A stretch of 62,979 nucleotides of DNA, from positions 1-62,979 of the forward strand of contig CAZPHH010000018.1 of assembly GCA_964586145.1 (NCBI GenBank), given 5' to 3'. The notes beneath the pieces are model-generated. The model saw only the letters and a program-made list of their open reading frames with translations. It did not search any database and was not told the DNA's origin. Below are positions 35,956 through 45,053 of this stretch, in pieces; positions within the stretch are counted from its first letter, which is position 1, and each line of letters starts with the position of its first letter. The stretch is from JAFGJQ01 sp964586145 (GTDB lineage: Bacteria; Planctomycetota; Phycisphaerae; UBA1845). The position numbers and the translations under genes are program-made.

Positions 35956-37212
35956 ATGAGGACGATTCGCAAGTCCCGTTCGTTAGCGAAGATGGCGACC
36001 GGTCTCCCACTGATTCTGGCTTTTTGCAGTGCCACTGTAGCCGATCCGGCCGTCCATCAAGTCAGCGGGAAACTCGAAACCGTAGACGGGCTCCGCATCC
36101 TGCGGGTCTGGGGCGACGACTTCCAGCGCGGGTACGCCCACGGGTTCCTGCTGGCGGACGACATTCTCGCCTTGCTGAACGGCGTGCTGTCGTCGAAGTC
36201 TGTGCTGCCCGACCCCGCGGCCTGGGATCGGCAAATCCTTCCCGTCGCGGCCGAGCGCTTTACGCTCACGGATCGCCAGACGGCCGAGCTGGAGGCCATG
36301 CTCCAGGGCATCCGTGCCGCCCGTGCCGGGAGGGGCCTTCGCATCGACGCCATCGGCCGGGACCTGTCCCGGGCGGACCTGGAAGCGATGAACTCATTTG
36401 CCGACTGGATTCGCGTGGGCTGTTCCAGCTTCTCGGCGTGGGGAACGCTTACCGGGAACGGAGAAACCATCACCGGACGGAACCTGGACTACTTCGCCAT
36501 CCCCGGCCTGCCCTCCAGCCAACTCATGATCGTCCACCTGCGGCCGGGGCCGGGCCGGCTCTCGTGGCTGACGATGGCCTGGCCGGGATTGATCGGAGCG
36601 TACACCGCCATGAACGAAGAGGGTGTAACGCTGAGTATGCACGATTCCACGAACGGGGCGGCACCCTCGGACAAGGGCAAATGCGTGCCCCGGTCGATCG
36701 CCCTGCGGGAGGCCGTCGAGCAGGCGCGGGCTGCGGCCGCCACGGACGTGGTGACCCGCGTGCTTCGCGACGCCCCCACGCTGACCGCCAGCAACTTCCA
36801 TTTGAGCGTTCCATTCCGCGGCCAGGCGGACCCGGCCATCGTCTTCGAGTACGACGGGAACCGCGATCGTGACGAGGGCGTGACGCTCCGTCGGGCGGCC
36901 GACGCGAACCACCCGATTCTCATGCAGGCCCTGCTCTGCACGAATCACTTCCGCACGCGGGCCACGCCAACGCCCTGCGATCGGTATGACACGTTCCTCA
37001 AGCACTTTACGACTCCCCGCCCCGCAACCGCAAAGGTCGACGTCGCCGAGGCCCGTGAAGCCATGAAGGCCGTGGCGGTTTCGGGCACTCTGCACACGGT
37101 CGTCTTTCTGCCAAACCGTGGTGAACTCTTCGTGTCACTGGCGGACGGACCGCGAAATGCGGCCGAGACTCAGCCCGTTCACCTGCGGATATCGGACCTG
37201 TTCCGCCAGTGA
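35956..37212 (+). CDS. secreted C45-like Ntn-hydrolase (acyltransferase/amidase family)
   Basis: A 418-residue exported protein. After a signal peptide (LPLILAFCSATVAD) it shows the pattern of the C45 / acyl-CoA:6-APA acyltransferase group: DDFQRGYAHG near the start, then the catalytic Cys156 in VGCSSFSAWG, followed by GNGETITGRNLDYF and later WPGLIGAYTAMNEEGVTLSM (cores LIGAYTAMNEEG). Ntn enzymes of this type cleave linear amides, and the Cys becomes N-terminal by autocleavage after Gly155. The natural amide is unknown. TGGAGGG lies about 8 nt before the ATG. It is divergent from the FlgT-like gene and 225 bp upstream of the subtilase. Confidence 0.78.
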   Translation: MRTIRKSRSLAKMATGLPLILAFCSATVADPAVHQVSGKLETVDGLRILRVWGDDFQRGYAHGFLLADDILALLNGVLSSKSVLPDPAAWDRQILPVAAERFTLTDRQTAELEAMLQGIRAARAGRGLRIDAIGRDLSRADLEAMNSFADWIRVGCSSFSAWGTLTGNGETITGRNLDYFAIPGLPSSQLMIVHLRPGPGRLSWLTMAWPGLIGAYTAMNEEGVTLSMHDSTNGAAPSDKGKCVPRSIALREAVEQARAAAATDVVTRVLRDAPTLTASNFHLSVPFRGQADPAIVFEYDGNRDRDEGVTLRRAADANHPILMQALLCTNHFRTRATPTPCDRYDTFLKHFTTPRPATAKVDVAEAREAMKAVAVSGTLHTVVFLPNRGELFVSLADGPRNAAETQPVHLRISDLFRQ

Positions 37213-37437
37213 AGCGAGTCGGCCCGGCCGGCGCGCACCGCGTTGAATCCGGGGGGGCTGCTGCGTACCATTGGACGGCAGGAGAGCGACGAGGATCTCG
37301 GCGTTCTCGGACCCAACCGGCGTTCTCATCTTCCTGTGGTTGCTGAAGAATCCGGTTGCGTTGGGATGAGGCAACGGCTTGTCTCTGAGGTAAGTCGCGC
37401 TGGGGATACGTCCATTCCGGGGAGGAGCGTTCTGCGC

Positions 37438-39882
37438 GTGGGGTCGCGTTGTATTCTGTTCGGGTGTGCCGCTCTGCTGGCGTGCGCGTTCCGGCTGCCG
37501 GCCGCGCCGGCGTCCGGATCGGACATGGACTTCCGGCCCGTGTCGCCGGCAGACCCCGTCTACGTTCTCGAACTGGACGCGCCTCTCACGACGGCGCAGC
37601 GCGAGACACTGGCTCGGACGGGCGTCCGACTTGTCGAGTATCTCCCGGACAACGCCTACGTGGCACGCATGCCGACCGGACGTGAAGCCCAGACGGCGGC
37701 ATTGGATTTCGTCCGCTCGGCGAGCGAGCTTCCGGCCGCCCGGAAGCTGGCCCCCGGCATCGGATCGGTGGACTTCGCTACAGCACCTCGACGGGACCTG
37801 GCCGCCCGCGGATTTGAGCACCTGGTTGTGGTGCTCCTGGATGATGCGGATCCGGCGTTGGCCGGGCGGGCGATGGCGGCGCAGGGCGCCGAGGTGCTGG
37901 TATCGCACCGCGTCGCCGGTCGCGACATTCTGGAAGTGCGGATGCCGGCCGGACGTGCCGCCGATCTGGCCGCCCTCGAGGGAGTTCGATACGTCGAGGA
38001 GGCCCCGGAAGCCACCCTCCGCAACAACACCAATGCATGGATCGTCCAGTCAAACGTGCTTGTCGGCGGCGTCGGGCAGACGCCCGTTTGGGCAAACGGA
38101 CTGCACGGCGAGGGCCAGATCGGCGGCCTGATCGACGGACCGTTCAAGCTGGACCACTGCGCCTTCGAGGATCCGCTCTTCCCCGTGGCGGGACCGGACC
38201 ATCGCAAGGTCATTTCATATCACGGCACGCCGGGAACGAGTGCTCACGGAACGCACACGGCGGGCACCTTTGTCGGCGACGCGCCGCCGTACGGCACCGC
38301 GGACACGTATGATGGAATTGCCTACGCCGCCCGGATCGCCTTTACGGACTACTACACGGTCTTTGTGAATCCATCGCTGACCTACGCCGTCTTCGAAACC
38401 GCGCACAACGACGGCGCCCGCGTACACAGCAACAGTTGGGGGGACGACGGGTTCACCGCGTACACGCTTCGCTGCCAGCAGCTCGACCAGTTCATGTGGG
38501 ACTACGAGGACGACCTGATCGTCTTCGCGGTGACCAACCTGACGTCCCTGCAGTCGCCGGAGAATGCCAAGAACCTGCTGGCCGTCGGCGCCTCGCAGGA
38601 CACCCCGCTTCAGGACCATTTCTGCCGCGGCGGGGCCGGGCCGACAATCGACGGTCGCCGCAAGCCGGAAATCTTCGCTCCGGGATGCGGCACCTGGTCG
38701 GCGTCGGCCAGCACGGCGTGCGGGGTGCGGACCTCGACGGGCACGTCCATGGCCTGCCCGGTCATCGCCGGAGCGGGTCTGCTCGTCCGGCAGTACTACA
38801 CGGAAGGGTTCTACCCCACCGGCTCGCCCGTGCCCGAGGACGCGTTCGTACCCAGCGGGGCATTGCTCAAAGCGACCCTGCTGAACGCGGCGGTGGACAT
38901 GACCGGCATCGCCGGGTATCCCAGCAACCAGGAAGGATGGGGCCGACTGCTGCTGGACCAGACGCTGCACTTTCCCGGTGACACGGCCAATCTGTTTGTC
39001 TACGATCTTCGCAATGCCGAGGGCCTTTCCACGGGCGACGAGGTCTCCTTCGCTCTGGACGTGGTCAGTGACTCGGCCCCCCTGCGGATCACCCTGGCCT
39101 GGACCGACTACCCGGCTGCGCTCGGCGCGAATCCGGCCGCCGTGAACAACCTCGACCTGCTGGTCACCGGCCCCGACTGCACCGAGTATAAGGGGAACGT
39201 CTTCGCCGGTGGCGTGTCCGTGTCCGGCGGTGCGTTCGACACCCTCAACAACGTGGAGCAGGTGCATCTGACGCTGCCGGACCCCGGCACGTATGGCCTT
39301 ATCGTGCGCGCGACCGCGGTGAATCAGGCCACCCAGGGTTTCGCACTGGTGGTCAGCGGTGCAATCACCGGAACGGAGTTTGACTGCAACACGAATGGCG
39401 TGCCCGACGCGTGTGACGTGGCGTCCGGCCGAAGCCTCGACGTCAACGGCAACGGCCGTCCGGACGAGTGCGAACTCATCGGCGACTTCGACGATGACGG
39501 CGATCTGGACGCGGATGACTACGCCATCCTGCTGTCGTCCTTCGGCCGCACCCCCGGTGATCCCCAGTACAACCCGGACTGCGATCTGGACGGTGACAAC
39601 CGCGTGACCTTGTCGGACTACCAGATCTGGCTGGCCCTCTACCGCGCATTCGTGGGCAACAGCAGCGAACCCGCCCCCGGGCCGATCCTGGGGGACATCG
39701 ACGGCGACCGGGACGTGGACATCGAGGACTACCTGGCGTTCGCCGCGTGTCTGTCCGGCCCCGGGCAGCCCTGCCCCCCGGGCGATTGCCCCGGCACGAT
39801 TCCGCCCGGCCCCGACCTGGATCGGGACGCGGATGTGGACCTGGCCGACTTCGCCACGTTCCAGGCTGTCTTCGCCCCGTGA
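37438..39882 (+). CDS. secreted subtilisin-family (S8) protease with dockerin-like calcium repeats
   Basis: An 814-residue protease. Signal peptide ILFGCAALLACAFRLPAAPASG (core GCAALLACAF); propeptide-like region to about 195; S8 catalytic domain with Asp233 (GLIDGPF), His270 (HGTHTAGT), oxyanion Asn367 and Ser437 (GTSMACP). A beta-sandwich follows (560-700). The C-terminus holds the planctomycete-type DCNTNGVPDACD repeat and four EF-hand/dockerin-like loops (DFDDDGDLDADD, DCDLDGDNRVTLSD, DIDGDRDVDIED, DLDRDADVDLAD). No cohesin gene is in view. The GTG at 37438 is chosen because GGAGGAG lies 10 nt upstream and it gives a clean signal peptide; an ATG at 37366 is the alternative. Confidence 0.85.
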   Translation: MGSRCILFGCAALLACAFRLPAAPASGSDMDFRPVSPADPVYVLELDAPLTTAQRETLARTGVRLVEYLPDNAYVARMPTGREAQTAALDFVRSASELPAARKLAPGIGSVDFATAPRRDLAARGFEHLVVVLLDDADPALAGRAMAAQGAEVLVSHRVAGRDILEVRMPAGRAADLAALEGVRYVEEAPEATLRNNTNAWIVQSNVLVGGVGQTPVWANGLHGEGQIGGLIDGPFKLDHCAFEDPLFPVAGPDHRKVISYHGTPGTSAHGTHTAGTFVGDAPPYGTADTYDGIAYAARIAFTDYYTVFVNPSLTYAVFETAHNDGARVHSNSWGDDGFTAYTLRCQQLDQFMWDYEDDLIVFAVTNLTSLQSPENAKNLLAVGASQDTPLQDHFCRGGAGPTIDGRRKPEIFAPGCGTWSASASTACGVRTSTGTSMACPVIAGAGLLVRQYYTEGFYPTGSPVPEDAFVPSGALLKATLLNAAVDMTGIAGYPSNQEGWGRLLLDQTLHFPGDTANLFVYDLRNAEGLSTGDEVSFALDVVSDSAPLRITLAWTDYPAALGANPAAVNNLDLLVTGPDCTEYKGNVFAGGVSVSGGAFDTLNNVEQVHLTLPDPGTYGLIVRATAVNQATQGFALVVSGAITGTEFDCNTNGVPDACDVASGRSLDVNGNGRPDECELIGDFDDDGDLDADDYAILLSSFGRTPGDPQYNPDCDLDGDNRVTLSDYQIWLALYRAFVGNSSEPAPGPILGDIDGDRDVDIEDYLAFAACLSGPGQPCPPGDCPGTIPPGPDLDRDADVDLADFATFQAVFAP

Positions 39883-40263
39883 CAGGTTCCGTTCGTCCTG
39901 GTGCCTCCCCTGCGGCCATCGTCTCCGCCGGCGTGACACCTGGCCCTGCCCGGCCCATCTGCGATCTGGCCGCCCATAAAGAAAGCACCGCGAGCCCGAA
40001 GGCGTCGACGGTGCTTTCCGGAGGGGAAAGAAGCCGGTTTCAGCGTCCCATCCCGCGCCGGCAGAACCCTCCGTATGAATCCGTCCTTTATCTCGGACAG
40101 GCGGGGAACAATACTTGAATTCCAACGCCTGTCAATCATCATATCGGCGTTCGGAAGCGGCTTTCTTACCTCCTCCACAAGATTATATACGTCCGATAGC
40201 CCAGATTTGTTCTGAGGCCCCATTTTGCGGGGCAAATTCCTACCCATTTTTACACCAGGCGGG
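39883..40263. other. intergenic region between convergent protease and nrdJ genes
   Basis: About 380 bp. It contains the hairpin annotated at 39981-40018 and an AT-richer stretch at 40090-40260. No ORF with coding character is seen. Confidence 0.45.
39981..40018 (-). terminator. perfect 10-bp hairpin, likely terminator of the nrdJ transcript
   Basis: GAAAGCACCG (39981-39990) pairs perfectly with CGGTGCTTTC (40009-40018) around an 18-nt loop. On the minus strand the stem is followed by TTTATGGG, so the short U-rich tail suits transcripts coming from nrdJ; no U tract follows on the plus strand. Confidence 0.5.
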
Positions 40264-42915
40264 TCAGCACTGCGCCCAGCCACAGGTGTCGTTGGCGCAA
40301 CGCCGGCACCCCTCGGCGTACCGAATGAGGCCGCCGCACACGGGGCAAACGGTCTTGAAGAGCTCTTCCTGATTCAGACGCGGGCTCGGCCGCAGCCCCG
40401 CGGACGGGGCTGCGGCGGTCGTCTCACCGTGGCGCGCATTCCGACTCGGGAGCCCTTTGGTCTTCTCGCCGTTCCCGTTCGGCTTGTTCCCGCCGTTGTG
40501 CCCCTGGCCGTTGCCGTTGCCCTTGCCGGTTTCGGCCATGGGGGCCTCACCGCGCAGCGCGGCGCCCATGTCATCCAGCGAGTAGCGGCCCAGCAAGAGG
40601 TCTTTGAGACCGAATCGCGTCTTGGCGTAGGAATACTTGATCAGCGCCCGGGCCAACCCGTCGGGCAGGCTCATGATCCGACCGTCCTTCGTGGCCACCT
40701 GAAGGCTGGACCCGATGCCCTGCAACTGCTGAATGACGTGTTGCAGGCTGCCGCCCGAGCGCAGCCATAGACTGATCATTCGGCAGATGGCCTCGAGATC
40801 GCTGTACGCCAGATCGCCACCCTTGCCGAGCTGGGCGAAGACCTCCAGCTCACGCTCCGTGCGGGGGTCGACGGTGATGTGAACGTGCATGTTGCCGAAC
40901 GGCGTCATCTGGCGCATCCGCAGACTGCTCGTCACCTCGGGCATGTCCCGGGGAACAACCAGGGTCGAAGGGTCAGCCGTGGCCGTGGGTTCCGGGCCGG
41001 CCTGCGGCGGCCCCTGACCCCCCTCCTTGTTCAGCGCCATCGGCTGTTCGCCGCGACAGCCGTCCCGATACACCGTGACCCCCTTGCAACGGAGGTCGTA
41101 ACTCATCTGGTAGATGGTCTCCACATCAGCCTCGGTGGCCACCTGGGGGAAGTTGATGGTCTTGGAAATCGAGGAGTCGCAGTGTTCCTGGAACGCGGCC
41201 TGCATCCGCACGTGCCATTCCGGCTTGATGTCGTGGGCCGTGACGAAGACGCGTCGAAGCGGGTCGGGAAGACCCTCGATATGGGCCAGTGAGCCCTCAC
41301 GGGCAATCTGTTCCATCCGCTCTTCACTCTCCAGCCCCAGCGCACGAACCGCCTGCGCGAAAACGGGATTCACCTCAATCATCGGCCGGCTGCGCTGCCG
41401 CTCTTCCTTCAGCACGTTCCGCTGGAAGACCAGGGCAAACAGCGGCTCGATTCCGCAGGAGCAGGCGGCCAGGATGCTGATTGTGCCGGTCGGGGCCACC
41501 GTGGTACAGCAAGCGTTGCGCATGGGGCGGTGATGCCGCGTGTCCCACGTGCTTCCCTTCCAGTTGGGGAAGCTTCCTCGCTCCAGCGCCAACTGTGAGC
41601 TGTACTCGTGGGCGCGGTCGTTGACGAACCGCATGAACGTCCGGCCCCACTCCACCCCCTCGTCCGTGTTGTAGCCGACGCCCAGCATGTACAACGCGTC
41701 GGCAAAGCCCATGATGCCCAGGCCGATCTTGCGGTTGGCCTTGCAGATCTGATCGATCTGAGGCAGCGGGTAATTGTTGACGTCGATCACGTTGTCCAGG
41801 AAACGGACGCACTCGTCCACGGAGGCCCCCAGGGCCTCCCAGTTCACCCGGGCCTGGGCCGTGCCCTCGTGCAGGATGAAGCGGGCCAGGTTGATGCTGC
41901 CCAGGTTGCAGGCCTCGTAGTCCAGCAGGGGCTGCTCGCCGCAGGGGTTGGTCGCCTCCATGCGCCCGATGTGCGGCGTCGGGTTCTGCTCGTTAATGCG
42001 GTCAATGAACACCACCCCCGGCTCGCCCGTCTGCCAGGCGTTGTGGATGATGATCTGCCACACGTCGCGGCGCGTGAAGCAGTCCTGGCTCCCATGCCCG
42101 ACCTCTTCGACGGGAATCAGGTCATGAATGGAGTACCCGATGATGTCGATTTCACGGGGGATGCAGTACTCCTGCCCCGTGCGGGGATTGGCGACCACGT
42201 GCGCGCCGTCCGAGTCGGCGCGGAAGCTCTCCATCCACGCATTCGTGACCTTCACGGAGATGTTGTAGTTCGTGAACTGACTCAGGTCCTGCTTGGCGTG
42301 CAGAAACTTGAGAATGTCGGGGTGATGAATGTTCATCATCCCCATGTTGGCCCCCCGGCGAAACGCACCCTGCTGAATGGCGTTGGTCGCTTCGCTGAAC
42401 GCCCGCCAGAAGCTGATCGGACCGCTGGTCGTGCCGCCCGAACTGCGGATGTAGTCGCCGGTGGGGCGCAGACGGTCGAACGCGAAGCCCGTACCGCCAC
42501 CCGCCTTCTGGATGAGGGCCGTGTGCTTGATGGAGTCGAAGATCTCATCAATGCTGTCGCCCACGGGCAGGACGAAACAGGCGCTGAGCATGCCCATCTC
42601 CCGACCCGCATTCATCAACGTCGGGCTGTTGGGCATGAAACGGCAACTGGCCATCAGCTCGTAGAAGCGATTCTCCCACTCGCTGCGATTGGCCGGGTCC
42701 GGATCGTACAGACTCTCCGCCTCGGCCACGGCCGACGCCACACGCCGGAACAGGGCCTCCGGCGTCTCCGTGCATCGACCCCCTTCGTCCTTTTTCAGGT
42801 ACCGGGCCTCCAGCACCCGAACCGCGTTGGGCGTGAGGCACAGACTGCCGCTCACCCGGCCTTCCGCCGCCCCGCGCACCGCATCGAGAGATGAGATTGA
42901 GGAAACCGCTGCCAT
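40264..42915 (-). CDS. nrdJ: adenosylcobalamin-dependent (class II) ribonucleotide reductase
   Basis: An 883-residue NrdJ that reduces ribonucleotides to deoxyribonucleotides using coenzyme B12, so it needs no oxygen-made radical. Visible landmarks: FMPNSPTLMNAG, SACFVLPVGDSI (first redox Cys), QKAGGGTGFAFDRLRP, the finger-loop NPCGEQPLLDYEACNLGSIN (core NPCGEQPLL), and APTGTISILA. A low-complexity Gly/Asn-rich linker leads to a C-terminal zinc ribbon CPVCGG...CRRCANDTCGW (857-881), typical of this subgroup. The start could be GTG 42924; the ATG at 42915 is preferred. It lies alone, with a long AT-rich upstream region containing a promoter and NrdR-like boxes. Confidence 0.95.
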   Translation of the reverse strand: MAAVSSISSLDAVRGAAEGRVSGSLCLTPNAVRVLEARYLKKDEGGRCTETPEALFRRVASAVAEAESLYDPDPANRSEWENRFYELMASCRFMPNSPTLMNAGREMGMLSACFVLPVGDSIDEIFDSIKHTALIQKAGGGTGFAFDRLRPTGDYIRSSGGTTSGPISFWRAFSEATNAIQQGAFRRGANMGMMNIHHPDILKFLHAKQDLSQFTNYNISVKVTNAWMESFRADSDGAHVVANPRTGQEYCIPREIDIIGYSIHDLIPVEEVGHGSQDCFTRRDVWQIIIHNAWQTGEPGVVFIDRINEQNPTPHIGRMEATNPCGEQPLLDYEACNLGSINLARFILHEGTAQARVNWEALGASVDECVRFLDNVIDVNNYPLPQIDQICKANRKIGLGIMGFADALYMLGVGYNTDEGVEWGRTFMRFVNDRAHEYSSQLALERGSFPNWKGSTWDTRHHRPMRNACCTTVAPTGTISILAACSCGIEPLFALVFQRNVLKEERQRSRPMIEVNPVFAQAVRALGLESEERMEQIAREGSLAHIEGLPDPLRRVFVTAHDIKPEWHVRMQAAFQEHCDSSISKTINFPQVATEADVETIYQMSYDLRCKGVTVYRDGCRGEQPMALNKEGGQGPPQAGPEPTATADPSTLVVPRDMPEVTSSLRMRQMTPFGNMHVHITVDPRTERELEVFAQLGKGGDLAYSDLEAICRMISLWLRSGGSLQHVIQQLQGIGSSLQVATKDGRIMSLPDGLARALIKYSYAKTRFGLKDLLLGRYSLDDMGAALRGEAPMAETGKGNGNGQGHNGGNKPNGNGEKTKGLPSRNARHGETTAAAPSAGLRPSPRLNQEELFKTVCPVCGGLIRYAEGCRRCANDTCGWAQC

Positions 42916-43465
42916 CTTCACCACCGTCCACGCCTTCCACCGGCAACCCGAACCGCGCCGATCGTTTCGACAGCCTCAGAGCCCTGAATCGGCCATCGCT
43001 TGATTGCCCACTCACCTGCTCGCCACGCCTGTCCGCGCGTTCCAAACCAAGCCCCTGTGTTCAGTTTTGCTTGAACTGCGGCGGATCGTCCAATCAGTGA
43101 GTATATCGGACTGGCACCCACAATATCTTGTAGGCAAAGTTATAATTAGCCCAAGATCAGGGTGGCGTCAAACCAATATTCACGAAAAATTAGCGATGAT
43201 TGTAACTCACTGCCAAGAAGGGAGTTAAGAGCGACGATTTGAATCACCCACAGAGTGCGTATTCTCCGGTATACGCCCCATCAAGCCACAACATCTGGAT
43301 GCACTTTGCCTGTGAATTCTCAACAGATTGTGTGAACTCAGGCCGCTGGATTCGGTGCCTTCGGCCCCTAACCTCAACGTTCGCAAATGGCTGAATCTGG
43401 ATGGGGCTGAGAGGAATAAAGCCCCAGCAAATGTCGGCCCGCCGCCCCGGCTGGGGGGACGACCG
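42916..43465. other. AT-rich region upstream of nrdJ
   Basis: About 550 bp between the nrdJ and EIIA genes, both leftward. The middle (43080-43330) is clearly richer in A and T than the rest of the window. It holds the promoter/NrdR candidate at 43099-43171, which would give nrdJ a leader of about 220 nt. I looked for a cobalamin riboswitch core and did not find one. A 74-codon ORF here (43004-43228) lacks coding character. Confidence 0.5.
43099..43171 (-). promoter_or_regulatory. candidate nrdJ promoter with two NrdR-box-like sites
   Basis: On the minus strand, TTGACG (43171-43166) is followed after 18 nt by AATTAT (43147-43142), a good sigma-70-like pair. Just downstream, at the expected start point, lies TACAAGATATTGTG (43132-43119), close to the NrdR-box consensus, and about 20 bp further a weaker GATATA-centred site (around 43099-43112). 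Two sites an integral number of helical turns apart is the NrdR arrangement. Binding here would repress ribonucleotide reductase when dATP is high. No nrdR gene is in the window. Confidence 0.4.
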
Positions 43466-43921
43466 CTACACCTCGAATCTCGAAATGGCCTGGTAGACGT
43501 CTTCGGAGTTTTGCGCGTGGGCGATGGCGAGGCGGAATTTCTCGATGAGGATCATTCGGGCTATGCGGGCAAGGGCCTGAATATGCGGTCCGGTCTGGTC
43601 CAGCGGGCTGCAGACCAGCACGATGAGGTTGACCGGCTCGCCGTCCTTGCCGCCGAAGTCGATGGGCTGAGACGGCTTTCCGACGGCCATGACCAGCTTC
43701 GGACTGCCGGCGCACTTGCCGTGGGGAACGGCCAGGCCGTGTCCGACGGCGGTCGAGCGAGTGGCCTCCCGGTCCAGAACCGCCCGAAGCACCACGTCGC
43801 GCTGGGAGATGCGGCCTTTCTCGGCGAGCAGATGGACCAGTTCGGTGATGGCCTGGGTCTTGTCCTGGGCATCCAGGGGAACGCATATGCAGTCTTTTGT
43901 GAGAATTTCCGTCAGTTTCAT
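43466..43921 (-). CDS. PTS EIIA domain protein, PtsN (EIIA-Ntr)-like
   Basis: A 151-residue EIIA protein of the fructose/nitrogen type. It begins MKLTEILTKDCICVPLDAQDK, has the long ITELVHLLAEKG helix, and the phosphorylated His67 in VGHGLAVPHGK, followed by VNLIVLVCSPLDQTGPHIQALA (core VCSPLDQTGPH). As a stand-alone domain it is more likely regulatory (receiving phosphate from EI-Ntr/NPr) than part of sugar uptake. No other PTS gene is in view. The ATG at 43921 is used because the frame before it lacks similarity; the ribosome-binding site is weak. Confidence 0.88.
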   Translation of the reverse strand: MKLTEILTKDCICVPLDAQDKTQAITELVHLLAEKGRISQRDVVLRAVLDREATRSTAVGHGLAVPHGKCAGSPKLVMAVGKPSQPIDFGGKDGEPVNLIVLVCSPLDQTGPHIQALARIARMILIEKFRLAIAHAQNSEDVYQAISRFEV

Positions 43922-44108
43922 GGCCGGTGTGTCCAGGTCGTCAAACCATACGGCCGTTCCGGTGGCCGGTGGTCCGCATAGAGTATCCATCCGGAACAGA
44001 CAAGGCAACGGCGGCGTGTGAGAAAGGGGAAGGAAAGCTCCCTTCCCGGTCTGCGCGGCGGGCGTGATTGCATGACGGAAATGGTGCGGGTAGGGTTAGC
44101 GCGCGGTC

Positions 44109-44339
44109 ATGGACGGTCAACCGAACAACTCGAAAGAACGCCGCGAGGCCGAGCCGGAAGCGTTCACCGGCATCTATCAGCCTCGGCGCGGCCCCCTGGC
44201 GAAGACCATCGCCGTGGTGATTCTGGTGGTGTTGGTCCTGGTTCCGCTGGTTCTGGCGCTGGCCACGATGCACCGCTGGGATCCCGCACCACGGCCGGAG
44301 CCCCCGGCGCCGGAGACGACCTCTGCGACGCCGGAATGA
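44109..44339 (+). CDS. small single-pass membrane protein, hypothetical
   Basis: A 76-residue ORF: charged N-terminal half (MDGQPNNSKERREAEPEAF), one strong hydrophobic segment TIAVVILVVLVLVPLVLALA, and a Pro-rich tail. It lies between the EIIA gene and convergent tadA. No Shine-Dalgarno is obvious and no family is recognised. The membrane helix and typical codon choice are the only support. Confidence 0.42.
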   Translation: MDGQPNNSKERREAEPEAFTGIYQPRRGPLAKTIAVVILVVLVLVPLVLALATMHRWDPAPRPEPPAPETTSATPE

Positions 44340-44384
44340 CGGGGCGTGGTGTGAGTCTCCCAGGGCCGACAACGGACGAAAGGT

Positions 44385-44852
44385 TCATTTTTTGCCCAGG
44401 GTCCGCTGACGGGCGAAGAACGTCCGGAGGAGGTCGGCGCACTCGGCTTCCAGGATTCCGTAGGTGACGGCCACCTGGTGGTTCAGACGGGGATCGGTGG
44501 GGATGGTGAACACGCTTCCGCAGGCGCCGGCCTTGGGGTCGTTGGTTCCGAAGACGACGCGGTCGATGCGTGCCAGCACCATCGCCCCGGCGCACATGGC
44601 GCAGGGCTCCAACGTCACGTAGAGCGTGCAGCCGGACAGCCGCCAATCATTCTGGTGCGCGGCGGCGGCCGTGATGGCGAGCATCTCGGCGTGGGCGGTG
44701 GGATCGACGAGGGCCTGCCGCTGGTTGTGTCCGCGGCCGATGATGCGGCCCTCGCTCACGACGACGGCGCCCACGGGCACCTCGTCCGCGTCTGCGGCGG
44801 CCTGCGCCTCGCGCAGGGCGGCTGTCATGAATCGCTCGTCGGGCGTCGGCAC
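44385..44852 (-). CDS. tadA: tRNA-specific adenosine deaminase
   Basis: TadA converts A34 to inosine in tRNA-Arg(ACG), allowing it to read several codons. The 155-residue protein has the zinc site H54-A-E56 (TAHAEM) and PCxxC with Cys84 and Cys87 (LEPCAMCAGA), plus the substrate-site sequence DPKAGACGSVF. It starts at GTG 44852: this keeps the family N-terminal helix before MTAALREAQ, whereas the ATG at 44828 would remove it. Divergent from the bactofilin gene, convergent with the small membrane protein. Confidence 0.92.
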   Translation of the reverse strand: MPTPDERFMTAALREAQAAADADEVPVGAVVVSEGRIIGRGHNQRQALVDPTAHAEMLAITAAAAHQNDWRLSGCTLYVTLEPCAMCAGAMVLARIDRVVFGTNDPKAGACGSVFTIPTDPRLNHQVAVTYGILEAECADLLRTFFARQRTLGKK

Positions 44853-45053
44853 GGGACAGAGTCTACCGCCCGGGCCAACGAGGCGGAAGGTCCGGGAACC
44901 TGCGAGACGAAGAGCCGCGTTTCGCTACTCACATGCCGTCGAGAACTCTCCGATACATTCGGGTGGATCAGAAGGCCGCGAGCGTACGGGCCGGTGGGTT
45001 TGCCAGGCGGACCGCCGCGGTGCCAATGCGTTTTGCTACGGGAGAAGACGGTT

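Noticed and set aside
42916..43140. cobalamin riboswitch before nrdJ
   Set aside because: Expected from biology, but I could not find the conserved B12-box core on the minus strand.
43004..43228. 74-codon ORF in the AT-rich region upstream of nrdJ
   Set aside because: Codon third positions and composition do not match genes here, no ribosome-binding site, and it overlaps the promoter candidate.
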